DNA of 64,000 nt from JAPPHA01 sp965221575 (GCA_965221575.1 CBDCSM010000006.1:62001-126000), one strand, 5' to 3'. Counted from the stretch's first letter, positions 27,778 to 37,478 are shown. A program made the numbers and translations. The notes: generated by a model from the letters alone, not told the origin.

Positions 27778-28823
27778 GCCGCGGCCTTCAACCCGGTTCT
27801 GATCCCCGTTCGATCGAGCCCGGCCATGCCGATCACGACGAGCCTCGTCGTGCGGTCTTCTTCGGGCAGGAACGGCCGGTCGAAATAGTGCTCGACCCGG
27901 GGGCCGACAGCCTGAACCGCCAATCGCATGGGTCGTCCGGTCACGGCGGCAAATCCCTTGATTCTGAGGATGTCATGTTTTCGGACAGTCTCCTCGATCC
28001 TGACAGACAGGGATTCGGGCTCGGCCACGGATCCGAACTCGACAACGAATGACTCGAACTCATCGTGATCGTGATCGTGGTCGTGATCCTCGTCATCATG
28101 GTGATGCCTCGCCTGCCGGGCATCGGCCGCGTTTTCGACAGCGGCCCGGACACCAAGGACGATATCCGCCGGCAAGTCCCCGTTCCGCGCGGCCACGACG
28201 CGTGTTCCTTCCCGGGATTCCCGCAGGAGCCGGGCAATCAACCCGTCGACGTCATCCGGATCCAGCAGGTCGGACTTGCTCACCACCACGATGTCGGCTG
28301 ACACAAGCTGATCTTCGAACAATTCCGCCAAGGGTGACTCGTGGTCCAGGTTTGCGTCTGCCTGCCTCTGGACATCGACTGCGACCGGGTCGCTGGCAAA
28401 ACGGCCCTCGACAACAGCCTTGCCGTCAACAACGACAATGATGCCGTCAATGGTCAAACGGTTGCGTAGCCGCGGCCAGCTGAACGCCCTGACGAGGGGT
28501 TGCGGAAGGGCCAGGCCCGACGTCTCGACGACAACGTGATCCGGCGGTTCATCGCGGGCGAGGATGGATTCCATCGCGGGAACGAAATCCTCGGAGACGG
28601 TACAGCAAATGCAGCCGTTGGTCAGCTCCACGATCTCGCCGGTTCCGCAAGCGGATTCGCCGCAGCCTTCGATGAGTGCGCCATCGATCCCGAGGTCGCC
28701 GAATTCGTTGATCACCAGCGCAATCCGCCGACCGCGCGCATTACCCAGAAGGTGACGGATCAGGGTGGTCTTGCCCGCGCCGAGAAAGCCGGTGAGGATT
28801 GTCACTGGAATGCGCGAAGCCAT
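27771..28823 (-). CDS. cobW: CobW/COG0523-family metal-chaperone GTPase
   Basis: G3E GTPase of 350 residues thought to deliver cobalt to the CobN chelatase. Walker A is GFLGAGKTT near the N-terminus, the CxCC metal-binding motif is in NGCICCTVSEDF, Walker B/guanine recognition includes SKSDLLDPDD, and a His/Asp-rich metal-binding loop (HHHDDEDHDHDHDHDE) precedes the C-terminal domain. The true start is the ATG at 28823, with GGAGG 5 nt upstream; the frame is open to 29030 but that extension is non-conserved. It is 58 nt downstream of the HupE-like gene. Confidence 0.95.
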   Translation of the reverse strand: MASRIPVTILTGFLGAGKTTLIRHLLGNARGRRIALVINEFGDLGIDGALIEGCGESACGTGEIVELTNGCICCTVSEDFVPAMESILARDEPPDHVVVETSGLALPQPLVRAFSWPRLRNRLTIDGIIVVVDGKAVVEGRFASDPVAVDVQRQADANLDHESPLAELFEDQLVSADIVVVSKSDLLDPDDVDGLIARLLRESREGTRVVAARNGDLPADIVLGVRAAVENAADARQARHHHDDEDHDHDHDHDEFESFVVEFGSVAEPESLSVRIEETVRKHDILRIKGFAAVTGRPMRLAVQAVGPRVEHYFDRPFLPEEDRTTRLVVIGMAGLDRTGIRTGLKAAAC

Positions 28824-28881
28824 GATTCCTCCAAAACAGTTGACGGGAACACCCCCGGACGGGGTGTCGGCGACGGGGCGA

Positions 28882-29544
28882 TCAGTTGAATCCCAGAATT
28901 GCGAAGGTGGAGTCCAACACCGTCTCGAGAACCAGGAACAGGCCGATTCCGGCAACGGCAGAGCCCGCGAGCCGTGTTTCGAAAGCACCAACCCGATCTT
29001 CGGCCGCCCATCCCCGCGCCACCCGCGCACTGGCCGCGCTGACGAGATACTGGACGATTGCCAGGCCCAGCAACAATCCGATCAACACCTCCAAACTGTC
29101 CCCGGCTTCCTGGGCGGCGGGACTTTCGCCAAAGTCTGAGCCATGGAACAAGCCGAAACCGACGAATAGTCCGAGGGTTGTCCCGAGCCGGGCCTTTCGG
29201 CCCCAGACGAGCAGCCCGCCCAGGCACAATAGCGAGAGCGCAATCATCGTCTCGACAATCGGCAGGCCCATGCCGGTCGAAGCCAGAACGGTGCCGCCGA
29301 GCATGGCGACGACATATGCGGCTGGAGCGGAATACGGCCTGCCAGCCAATGCCGCGGCAAGGCCTGCCGCCAGGACAAAGAACAGGTGTTCGAACCCGAA
29401 TACGGAATATACGATGCCGGAGAGGATACCATACGTGAACATCTCCTCGGGAGCCAAATCCGGCGGATGGTTTGCGAAAGCAACGCCCGGCAAGACAATC
29501 AACGCACAAGCAGGAATCGAAAAAACCATCGACGGGCTCTTCAT
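28882..29544 (-). CDS. HupE/UreJ-like cobalt (nickel) permease
   Basis: Integral membrane protein of 220 residues with an N-terminal signal-like segment (FSIPACALIVLPGVAFA) and about six membrane helices. The family His motif appears as VFGFEHLFFVLAAGLA, with a second His site in FGLFHGSDFGES, both suited to metal passage. AGGAGGAG is 7 nt upstream of the ATG. As first gene after the cobalamin riboswitch and ahead of CobW and CobN, it is most simply a cobalt importer feeding cobalamin synthesis. Confidence 0.87.
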   Translation of the reverse strand: MKSPSMVFSIPACALIVLPGVAFANHPPDLAPEEMFTYGILSGIVYSVFGFEHLFFVLAAGLAAALAGRPYSAPAAYVVAMLGGTVLASTGMGLPIVETMIALSLLCLGGLLVWGRKARLGTTLGLFVGFGLFHGSDFGESPAAQEAGDSLEVLIGLLLGLAIVQYLVSAASARVARGWAAEDRVGAFETRLAGSAVAGIGLFLVLETVLDSTFAILGFN

Positions 29545-29664
29545 CGAATCTCCTCCTCGGCTCAGTCCGTGGGGAGGATCCGCGGGTCATGGATTGACCG
29601 AAACACCGTCTTCACCATCACGGAACACCCCGTCCGTCGCTGTTGGTCAGCGCAATCGCACTGG

Positions 29665-29885
29665 CGCATGGCAGGTCTCCTGGCTTGCGGGTCAATGCGC
29701 TACGCCCTCCTTCCCGGCAATCGCCAGTGGAACTGGACGCGCGCTCGCCGCGACAGTCGCGGGGGCGGCTGCGGCTGGAGGTTCCTCGGATATCGGTCAA
29801 CCTCTTCCGCATTCCCGTTTCATCCCCGGATGCTTTGCATCCGCGCGGGGAACCATGCGGAGCCCTTGTTAACCGGCATCGGATC
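29665..29885 (-). ncRNA. Cobalamin riboswitch
   Basis: Reading the minus strand 5-prime to 3-prime gives the canonical order of B12-riboswitch elements. GGTTAACAAGGG is near 29873, GAATGCGGAAGAGGT in the middle, and GCCCCCGCGACTGT near 29755. The B12 box CCACTGGCGATTGCCGGGAAG-type core is at 29710-29730, followed by CGCAAGCCAGGAGACCTGCC at 29671-29690. It ends about 120 nt upstream of the HupE-like gene and should shut the cobalt/CobN operon off when cobalamin is plentiful. Confidence 0.93.
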
Positions 29886-30095
29886 GTGGTCAAGACCTTT
29901 CGTGCCCGGTGCGGCGTACACGATTGATCCGGACCTGCACACGCGGTCGCGTATCCCCGAGGAACCGCGCACCTATTCCGGGACCGCGGAAAAACGGATA
30001 TATCGCGTCAATAAGTGGTTGACTGACAGTACAGGTTGACAACACTTGGTATTGGTGGGCAATTCCCTGCATAGAGATTGACAGCAGGTGGTTCG

Positions 30096-33000
30096 GTGCA
30101 TTTCGACAAGATTCGTCTGACCGGATTCAAGAGTTTTGCGGATCCAACGGAGCTGATCATTGCTGACGGGCTGTCGGGGCTCGTTGGACCCAATGGCTGC
30201 GGCAAGTCGAATCTTCTTGAAGCGTTGCGCTGGGTCATGGGGGAAAGTCGCCCGACCTCCGTCCGTGGAGGAGGAATGGACGACGTGATCTTCGGTGGCA
30301 CCGAAGGCCGTCCGCCTCGGGACTTCGCCGAAGTCGTGCTCACGATCGGGAACAGCGCCGACGTCGAGGTGGAAGGCTTGGAACCCGCGAAAAACCTCGA
30401 GGTCGTACGCCGGATCAACAGGGAAATAGGTTCCGCCTACAGGGTGAATGGCAAGCAGGTCCGTGCCCGCGACATCAGGCGAATGTTCGCGGATGCCTCG
30501 ATCGGCGCCAATTCCCCGTCGCTCGTACGCCAGGGGCAGATCGCGGAACTGGTCAATGCGAAGCCTGCCTCCCGGCGTCGTATCCTTGAGGAAGCCGCCG
30601 GGATTTCCGGATTGCACCAGCGACGCCGGGAGGCCGAACTCAAACTCCAGAACGCCGAAGCCAACCTCGATCGAGTCGCGGACGTGATCGCCTCGCTGGA
30701 GTCGCAACTGAAATCCCTTGAACACCAGGTACGGCAGGCGGCCCGTTACCGCGAATTCGGTGCGAGGCTGCGAAGGTCCGGGCAATTGTTGCTGTACCAA
30801 CGGTGGCAGAGTGCCAGCGAGGCGCGGGCCGAGGCGTCCAACGCCGTCATCGGGGCCGAGGAAGCGGTAGAGAAAACTGAAAACGCCATTCACGCCGCGC
30901 GGGAAAAGAGGCTGCGGGCGGCCGAGAGCCTGGGCACAGCCCGTCGCGATGACACCGCGGCTTCGACAGCGCTGGAGAAGCTCAGGATGCGCCTCGCGGC
31001 CCTGGCTGCCGAAGAGGCGCAGGCAAGGCAGGCGATCGAGCGCCAGCAGGCGCAGGTCCGGCAACTCGTAGTCGACCTGGATCGTGAATCGTCGCTCAGC
31101 GTGGATGCCGCCAACGCGGTCTCCCGTCTCGGCGATGAACAGGACGAGTTGAGCGAAGCCAGTCGCGATCATGACGCCCGTATCGAGGCCGCGAAAAAAA
31201 GTGCGGAGGACGCGCGTGAACGGTTGCGCGAAGCCGAGGCGGTTTTCGAGTCGCTGTCGCGTGAATTGGCCCAGCTGACGGCAAGCAGGCAATCATCGGA
31301 AAAACGGCGCGCCGAAGCGGAATCGATGCTCGCCCGCAGAACGGCGCGGGCCGAGGAAACAGCCTCCCGAATTGAAAAGGCCAGGGATCGCCTTGACGAA
31401 ACGAACCGGTCCGTCGCCGTCGCGTTGGAAGAAACGACGGCCGCCAAGTCCCTGGCTGACACGGCCGAAACCGAACTCACGAACTCCGCGGCGGAGACAG
31501 CCCGGGCCCAGGCCGAGCAAGGTGCTGCCTGGAACGCCCATTCCGAAGCGGAGGGCACCGCTGCCGCTCTCAGGTCCGAAATCAGCGCATTGGAGAAGGT
31601 GCTTGACGAAACCCGGAAGGACGGCGACCAGCTCATGGACGCCGTTCGGGTCGACGTCGGTTATGAAGCCGCTTTCGGCGCGGCCCTCGGCGACGACCTG
31701 GCACTTCCCGGCACAGACAATGAATCCGGTTCCGGATGGGTGTCGCTCCCCGGCTACTCTGAACCGCCAGCCATGCCAGGGGAGGCCAGGCCACTCGACG
31801 CCCACGTGGTGTCTCCTCCGGAGCTCGGGCGAAGAATGAGCCAGACCGGGCTGGTCGACGCTTCCGAAGGCTCCCGGTTGCAGGGGATTCTCAAGCCCGG
31901 GCAACGCCTGGTGAGCGTCGAAGGTGACCTGTGGCGTTGGGACGGGTTCAGGACATCTGCCTCGGATGCCCCTTCCCGATCAACCGAGCGTCTCAGGCAG
32001 ATCAACCGGTTGGACGGCCTGCGCGATGCGCTTGAGGACGCGGAAGCCAGGTCGGCGGAATCCGCACGGGTTCTGGCGACCGCGAGGGAAAAGCTGTCCG
32101 CCGCCGTTACCGCCGAGGACATGGCGCGGGATCGCCGAAAAAGGGCGGAAGAACTCCTGACGGAAGTTTCGAGACGCCATTCCCGTTTCGAGGCCGAACG
32201 CGACAAGCTGTCCGGAAACCTGGAGGCCCTGTCGCTCGCGCGCGAGCAGTTGACCGAAGACATCGCGTCCGCCGCCGCCACGATTTCGGAAGCCGAAAGC
32301 GGACTGCACGAGTCGGGCAAACTCGTGGATATGCGGTCCGATGTCGATGCGGCGCGGCAGAAGCTGTCCGGCGCCCGCGACAATATGATTTCGCGCAACC
32401 TGGAACACGACGCACTCCTCCGCGACCAGGTCGCAAGACAGGAACGGATCGCGGAAATCGAGGCCGAAAGCAATGACTGGTCCCTCCGCGCACGAACCGC
32501 GGCCCAACGGATCCAGGACCTGGAACTGCGCCGGGACAAGGCGGCAAACGCGTTGTCCGAGGCGAACAGCCTTCCCGAGGAAATTTCGGTCCGACGTGAC
32601 GAATTGAAGAGCGAGGTCAGCCGGGCGGAGAACGGACGCAACTCTGCCCTGGATCTCCTCAAGACGGCAGAAAACGCGTTGCGCGACGTGGAACAGCGGG
32701 AACGCGAATGCGAACGGGCAGCTTCGGACGCGCGCGAACAACGCGCACGCGAAGAGGTCATGCTCGAGACCGCCACTGACCAGGAACGCGCGGCAAGCGC
32801 GATGATCGCGGCAGAGACCGGCGGCAGTCCGGAAGATCTCGCATTGACTCTCGACATCGCCGCGGGTGGAAACGAGCGGAAAGACGTTTCGGCGATCGAG
32901 GCGGAAATCGCATATCTCCGGCGCCAGCGTGACGCGCTCGGAGCGATTAACCTGAGAGCGGAAGAGGATGCCGGCGCACTGGCATCCGAACGCGATTCCC

Positions 33001-33560
33001 TTGCCAGCGAAAGGGATGAACTCGTAAACGCCGTCGCGCGCCTCAGGTCCGGGATCGCTTCGCTGAACAAAGACGGGCGCGCCCGACTTCTCGACGCGTT
33101 CAACGCGGTTAATTCAAATTTCAACGGACTCTTCAGGCACCTGTTCGAGGGCGGGCGCGCCCGGCTGGAGCTGGTCGAAAGCGATGACCCGCTTGAAGCC
33201 GGCCTCGAAATCATCTGTCAGCCGCCCGGGAAAAAGCTGTCGACCCTTTCGCTCCTGTCGGGCGGCGAACAGTCCTTGACGGCCATCGCGCTCGTGTTCT
33301 CGGTCTTCGTGACCAATCCGTCGCCCGTATGCGTTCTCGACGAGGTCGATGCACCGCTTGATGACGCCAATGTCGACAGGTTCTGCAGGCTCCTGGCCGA
33401 AATGACGGAGCGCACGGATACCCGGTTCCTGATCATCACGCACCACGCCATCACGATGGCCCGCATGGACCGGCTGTTCGGTGTGACAATGGCGGAGAAG
33501 GGCGTCAGCCAACTGGTTTCTGTCGACTTGAGCCAGGCCGAAGACCTTGTCGAGGGCTGA
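30096..33560 (+). CDS. smc: Chromosome segregation ATPase SMC
   Basis: Condensin-type SMC of about 1154 residues. Walker A is GPNGCGKSNLLEALRWVMGE near residue 30. Two long coiled-coil arms flank a hinge region of about residues 510-620. The C-terminal head has the signature LSLLSGGEQSLTA and Walker B in CVLDEVDAPLDDAN. The GTG at 30096 gives the family start HFDKIRLTGFKSF; the TTG at 30078 would add six residues. AGGTGG lies just upstream. It binds DNA and organises the chromosome with ScpA/ScpB, which are not in the window. Confidence 0.96.
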   Translation: MHFDKIRLTGFKSFADPTELIIADGLSGLVGPNGCGKSNLLEALRWVMGESRPTSVRGGGMDDVIFGGTEGRPPRDFAEVVLTIGNSADVEVEGLEPAKNLEVVRRINREIGSAYRVNGKQVRARDIRRMFADASIGANSPSLVRQGQIAELVNAKPASRRRILEEAAGISGLHQRRREAELKLQNAEANLDRVADVIASLESQLKSLEHQVRQAARYREFGARLRRSGQLLLYQRWQSASEARAEASNAVIGAEEAVEKTENAIHAAREKRLRAAESLGTARRDDTAASTALEKLRMRLAALAAEEAQARQAIERQQAQVRQLVVDLDRESSLSVDAANAVSRLGDEQDELSEASRDHDARIEAAKKSAEDARERLREAEAVFESLSRELAQLTASRQSSEKRRAEAESMLARRTARAEETASRIEKARDRLDETNRSVAVALEETTAAKSLADTAETELTNSAAETARAQAEQGAAWNAHSEAEGTAAALRSEISALEKVLDETRKDGDQLMDAVRVDVGYEAAFGAALGDDLALPGTDNESGSGWVSLPGYSEPPAMPGEARPLDAHVVSPPELGRRMSQTGLVDASEGSRLQGILKPGQRLVSVEGDLWRWDGFRTSASDAPSRSTERLRQINRLDGLRDALEDAEARSAESARVLATAREKLSAAVTAEDMARDRRKRAEELLTEVSRRHSRFEAERDKLSGNLEALSLAREQLTEDIASAAATISEAESGLHESGKLVDMRSDVDAARQKLSGARDNMISRNLEHDALLRDQVARQERIAEIEAESNDWSLRARTAAQRIQDLELRRDKAANALSEANSLPEEISVRRDELKSEVSRAENGRNSALDLLKTAENALRDVEQRERECERAASDAREQRAREEVMLETATDQERAASAMIAAETGGSPEDLALTLDIAAGGNERKDVSAIEAEIAYLRRQRDALGAINLRAEEDAGALASERDSLASERDELVNAVARLRSGIASLNKDGRARLLDAFNAVNSNFNGLFRHLFEGGRARLELVESDDPLEAGLEIICQPPGKKLSTLSLLSGGEQSLTAIALVFSVFVTNPSPVCVLDEVDAPLDDANVDRFCRLLAEMTERTDTRFLIITHHAITMARMDRLFGVTMAEKGVSQLVSVDLSQAEDLVEG

Positions 33561-33629
33561 GTTCCGGTTCGCGCGAGCCGATAATCCTGGCCCGGCAGCC
33601 GAAGAAACCGCGTCCATATTGCCTTTCCA

Positions 33630-34382
33630 GTGCCGGAACTGACGCTCGAAATTGCAGCCGTCTCGGCTCTCGTGTTTCTGCTGGGCGGAATCGTCAAGGG
33701 TACGGTCGGGATCGGTTTGCCGACCGTTTCCATTTCGCTTCTGAGCCAGTTCCTGGATCCGAGGCTGGCGATTTCACTGACCCTGCTGCCGATCCTGATT
33801 TCGAACTTGTGGCAATGCGTGCGGGCAGGTCAGTTTCTGGAAACATTCCGACGATACGCCCTCATGGCGGTCTGCCTGGTGACCTTCATCTACCTGTCAG
33901 CCAATATCGCGCACAGCATTTCAACCTCGGTCCTGACCCTGATCATCGGCGGCGCCGTCATTGCCTTTTCGGTGCTCGGCCTGGGTTTCCGCCTTCCGAA
34001 ACTTCCCGAAGCATGGGACCGGCCCGGCCAGATCATTTGCGGAAGCGCGGGAGGAGTGCTTGGCGGCATCACGGCCATCTGGGGGCCGCCGCTGATCGTC
34101 TTTCTCATGGCGCGGCGCGTCGAAAAGGACGACTTCATTCGGGCCATCGGGGTGTTGTTCGCGATCGGAAGCCTGCCCCTCCTGTTCAGTTTTTGGCAGG
34201 CCGATCGATTCAACGAAGAGATCGCCGTCGTTTCCATAATCATGATCATTCCTTCGATCGCAGGTTTCATCGCGGGAGAATGGCTGCGCAACAGGTTGAA
34301 CGCCAGCCGGTTCCAGACCGTCCTCTTGATCCTGTTTCTCTTGTTGGGCCTGAACCTGGTTCGCCGCGGCCTGATCATGTAG
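33630..34382 (+). CDS. TauE/SafE-family sulfite/organosulfonate exporter
   Basis: Integral membrane permease of 250 residues with about eight hydrophobic segments. The two TauE/SafE half-repeats are seen as GGIVKGTVGIGLPTVS near the N-terminus and GSAGGVLGGITAIWGPPLIV in the middle. The GTG start gives the conserved N-terminal helix immediately. Family members export sulfite, sulfonates or other anions, so it could dispose of sulfite released elsewhere, but nothing ties it directly to the sulfatases. A terminator-like hairpin follows. Confidence 0.88.
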   Translation: MPELTLEIAAVSALVFLLGGIVKGTVGIGLPTVSISLLSQFLDPRLAISLTLLPILISNLWQCVRAGQFLETFRRYALMAVCLVTFIYLSANIAHSISTSVLTLIIGGAVIAFSVLGLGFRLPKLPEAWDRPGQIICGSAGGVLGGITAIWGPPLIVFLMARRVEKDDFIRAIGVLFAIGSLPLLFSFWQADRFNEEIAVVSIIMIIPSIAGFIAGEWLRNRLNASRFQTVLLILFLLLGLNLVRRGLIM

Positions 34383-34387
34383 CCGGG

Positions 34388-34413
34388 CCCGATTGACCGC
34401 CGATCGGGTTTTT
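34388..34413 (+). terminator. Rho-independent terminator after the TauE/SafE gene
   Basis: CCCGAT and ATCGGG arms separated by 9 nt are followed directly by five T residues, starting 5 nt after the stop codon. Confidence 0.65.
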
Positions 34414-34569
34414 CGGCAGGTTTCGATGGCGTGATGAACCGGGCGCCGGCGAGGCGCGTCAGGGTCAGTCCGATATCCCCTGATTCCTCGGTGTTGCGGT
34501 CTTGCAATTTCCAGGCTTCGTCGCCACATGATCCCGCGGTACACGGACACCGGGCAAGGGAGAACCATC

Positions 34570-35226
34570 ATGGCCTTACGCATCAACGACACGGCGCCGG
34601 ACTTTTCCGCCGACACGACCGAAGGGAGAATCGATTTCCACGAATGGATCGGCGACGGATACGCGGTACTGTTCTCTCATCCGAAGGACTTCACCCCGGT
34701 CTGCACCACCGAGCTCGGGGTCATGGCCGGGATGACCGGGGAATTCGCAAAGCGAAACGCCAAGATCATCGGAATCTCCGTCGATCCGGTTGAAGACCAC
34801 CATCGGTGGAAATCCGATATCGAAGCCGTGTCCGGCAACGCGGTCGACTATCCCATGATCGGCGACGGTGACCTGAGCGTGGCAAAGCTTTACGACATGT
34901 TGCCGGCTTCGGCAGGGTCGAGTTCAGAGGGCCGGACTCCCGCCGACAATGCGACGGTGCGTTCGGTGTTCATCATCGGTCCGGACAAGAAGGTGAAGCT
35001 TTCGCTGACCTATCCGATGACGACGGGCAGGAATTTCGATGAAATTCTCCGGGCGCTCGATTCCATTCAATTGACGGCCGACCACCAGGTCGCAACTCCG
35101 GCGAACTGGAAGCGGGGCGAAGACGTCATTATCACGCCCGCGGTTTCGAACGAGGACGCCAAGGACCGTTTCGGGGATTTCGACGCCGTTCTTCCCTACT
35201 TGCGAAAGACTGGCCAACCCGGCTGA
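34570..35226 (+). CDS. 1-Cys peroxiredoxin (Prx6-like)
   Basis: Thiol peroxidase of 218 residues. The peroxidatic Cys45 sits in SHPKDFTPVCTTELG. No other Cys occurs in the protein, so it is a 1-Cys enzyme. The extended C-terminal domain after residue 160 (including TPANWKRGEDVIITPAVSNE) is the Prx6 hallmark. The ATG at 34570 has AAGGGAGAA upstream; an in-frame extension to 34528 is not conserved. It reduces hydroperoxides in the cytoplasm. Confidence 0.95.
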   Translation: MALRINDTAPDFSADTTEGRIDFHEWIGDGYAVLFSHPKDFTPVCTTELGVMAGMTGEFAKRNAKIIGISVDPVEDHHRWKSDIEAVSGNAVDYPMIGDGDLSVAKLYDMLPASAGSSSEGRTPADNATVRSVFIIGPDKKVKLSLTYPMTTGRNFDEILRALDSIQLTADHQVATPANWKRGEDVIITPAVSNEDAKDRFGDFDAVLPYLRKTGQPG

Positions 35227-36005
35227 AACGCAGGTACGAAAGTCTATGATCGCTGTTCCGGGACTGGATGACTGGAGTCACCGAATCCAGACGGAACTTC
35301 CAACGGAAGGCTGAAGAAATTCGGGTCGATTGCACCTGAATTTCACGAATTCCGCGTGGCCGTCGCATGGAAAGGTCCCTTACCGGGTCATTGCCCGGAA
35401 GGTCGGATACTCGTCAGCGTAGCGGCGTAGGTTACGCCAGAACCGGAAAATGTGTCCGGCGAACCATCACCTTCAACGGAGCGTGGAACCTCGTGTTTCC
35501 TCGATCGATTGGGCGCGGCACGCGAGTCCGGGCGCGACGTCCGTGTGTTTCTCGATACCGTCTCGGCAAATGTCGAAGTATGGCCGATGCACCGTCTCCA
35601 TCTGGGGAATCCACTTGGCGCCGATCTCTGCATCCTGATCCGTCGCGCCTGCGCGGCAGAAAGGTTCTCCCGCAACCGGCGAATTGCCGTTTGAACAGTA
35701 CGCCATTGCGCGCTCTTTGACTCGCTCGACTCCCGTTTCGCCGCGATTGAAACCTTCATCGCCCCCGTCATGATGTCGCCAAGCCTGCCCCCTTCCGATG
35801 GAGCAGGCGGCCTGAACATCTCTCCGGGACATGAAAGCACAGGCATCACAAGATTGAAGCTAGCTAAAGGAAACCAGATTGAGCTGCGTCTTGGCGGATA
35901 ACCGGTGCCTGGGCTGTATGTCGAACGATTCCAGCGGCTGCTGTCGAACCCATACCTGTTTCTTACGCGCAACATAGAAACGTATACGCAAGTTAAGTTG
36001 CGCGC
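35227..36005. other. Unassigned stretch upstream of the Fic gene
   Basis: About 780 nt with no recognised gene. Several short frames on both strands overlap at 35390-35840, but none has a clear ribosome-binding site or family signature. The last 40 nt contain the first two members of a TTGCGC hexamer array listed separately. Confidence 0.45.
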
Positions 36006-36060
36006 ATGATTGAATTTTGCGCCTATGCCATCTGTCTTGCGCCTAAAGTTCAACGCGCAA
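35967..36060 (+). promoter_or_regulatory. Array of five TTGCGC hexamers at the start of the Fic gene
   Basis: TTGCGC occurs on the plus strand at 35998, 36017 and 36037 and inverted at 35967-35972 and 36055-36060. Two plus sites share the longer TTGCGCCTA. The plus-strand spacing is 19-20 nt, about two helical turns. Five copies of one hexamer in 94 nt is far above chance. An operator for the winged-helix part of the Fic protein is a natural reading. Confidence 0.55.
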
Positions 36061-37478
36061 TATTGAGTGCCGATGTGGCAAGACACATTGATGAAGAAAA
36101 CCTTCAGGAAATCGAAGTCGTGGTAAGGCGGCGACCCGAGGGTATGACCGCGCCGGAAATCGCCAATGCAATGGATACCGCGGTACCGCGTCGAACCCTG
36201 CAATACCGCCTGAAGTCACTCGTCGATAACAAGAGACTGACAAGGGACGGGTCCGGGCGCTGGGCGCGGTACCGCTTGCCGGAAGTTCGGTCGCTGACGG
36301 TGCAGGCAGCTGACGGGCGTCCCAACGTCAGCGCGCGGGTGACGACAGCGCAGCTACCCCTCTCCGAAGCCGGCGCCGAAATCCGGAACCTTGTCAGGCG
36401 GCCTGCCGCGGAACGCCGGCCGGTCGGATACGACAGGAACTTCCTTGATCGCTATCGCCCCAATGTGAACTTCTATCTCTCGGAAACGGAGAGAACGGAG
36501 CTTCGCGAGTCGGGCCGGACGGGAATTGTCAAGCAGCCTGCGGGCACCTATGCGAAGAAAGTGCTCAACCGGCTGTTGATCGATCTATCCTGGAACTCAA
36601 GCCGCCTGGAGGGCAACACATATTCCCTGCTCGATACCGTTCGACTGATCGAGTTCGGCGAAGAGGCCGAGGGCAAGGATCGGCTGGAAACGCAGATGAT
36701 CCTCAATCACAAGGAGGCCATCGAGATCCTGGTCGATGGCGCGGAGGACGTCGGCTTCAATCGGCATACGATCTTCAACCTGCACGCCACACTGGCAGAC
36801 AACCTGCTTGCCGATCCCTGGGCGCAGGGACGACTCAGAAGTTTCGGAGTGGGAATCCAGAATTCGGTCTATCATCCCCTGGAGGTGCCGCAGCTCATCG
36901 AAGAGTGTTTCGACGACATTCTGGCGAAGGCCTCCCTGATCGAGGACCCGATTGAACAGGCGTTTTTTTCCATAGTGCAGCTTCCCTATCTGCATCCCTT
37001 CGACGATGTAAACAAACGCGTCTCCAGGCTTGCGGCGAACATTCCGCTCATCAGGGCGAATTTTTCGCCACTGTCCTTCGAGGACGTACCACGGGAACTC
37101 TACATGGATGCTATCCTCGGCGTATACGAACTCAGGCGAATTGACCTGTTTCGCGACCTCTTCATTTGGGCCTACGGGCGGTCCGCATCGCGATATGCAG
37201 CAGTACGCCAGTCGCTCGGCGAACCCGACCCTTTTCGACTGGTTCATCGTTCGGCGATACGCCTCGTCGTCGGGAATGTCATCCGGCAGGGGAAGGGCAA
37301 GGGAATTGCAAGCAAGCACATCGGCGCATGGGCTGCAGGACATCTCGAAGACGCTGATCGCGAGCGTTTTCGCCAAGTCGTCGAGCGGGAACTGCTGAGC
37401 CTTCACGTAGGCAACTTCGCGCGGTACCGCATTCGGCCTTCCGAGTTCGCCGCATGGCGGATTGCATGGAAAACATAG
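36006..37478 (+). CDS. Fic/DOC-family protein with N-terminal winged helix
   Basis: 490 residues from the ATG at 36006. A winged-helix segment (about 40-100, with TAPEIANAMDTAVPRRTLQYR) precedes a Fic fold. The inhibitory helix motif S/T-x-x-x-E-G-N is present as S198-S199-R200-L201-E202-G203-N204. The Fic active-site motif reads HPFDDVNKRVSR at 330-341, where the canonical form is HPFx(D/E)GN(G/K)R, so Gly is replaced by Val. Fic enzymes usually transfer AMP or other nucleotide parts to proteins; the DNA-binding domain suggests a regulatory member. Downstream starts TTG 36063 or GTG 36075 would leave the TTGCGC array in the promoter, and I cannot decide among them. Confidence 0.85.
   Translation: MIEFCAYAICLAPKVQRAILSADVARHIDEENLQEIEVVVRRRPEGMTAPEIANAMDTAVPRRTLQYRLKSLVDNKRLTRDGSGRWARYRLPEVRSLTVQAADGRPNVSARVTTAQLPLSEAGAEIRNLVRRPAAERRPVGYDRNFLDRYRPNVNFYLSETERTELRESGRTGIVKQPAGTYAKKVLNRLLIDLSWNSSRLEGNTYSLLDTVRLIEFGEEAEGKDRLETQMILNHKEAIEILVDGAEDVGFNRHTIFNLHATLADNLLADPWAQGRLRSFGVGIQNSVYHPLEVPQLIEECFDDILAKASLIEDPIEQAFFSIVQLPYLHPFDDVNKRVSRLAANIPLIRANFSPLSFEDVPRELYMDAILGVYELRRIDLFRDLFIWAYGRSASRYAAVRQSLGEPDPFRLVHRSAIRLVVGNVIRQGKGKGIASKHIGAWAAGHLEDADRERFRQVVERELLSLHVGNFARYRIRPSEFAAWRIAWKT

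Noticed and set aside
28049..28130. Simple-sequence repeat of GTGATC-type units
   Set aside because: It is the codon repeat of the His/Asp-rich metal loop of CobW, not an independent repeat element.
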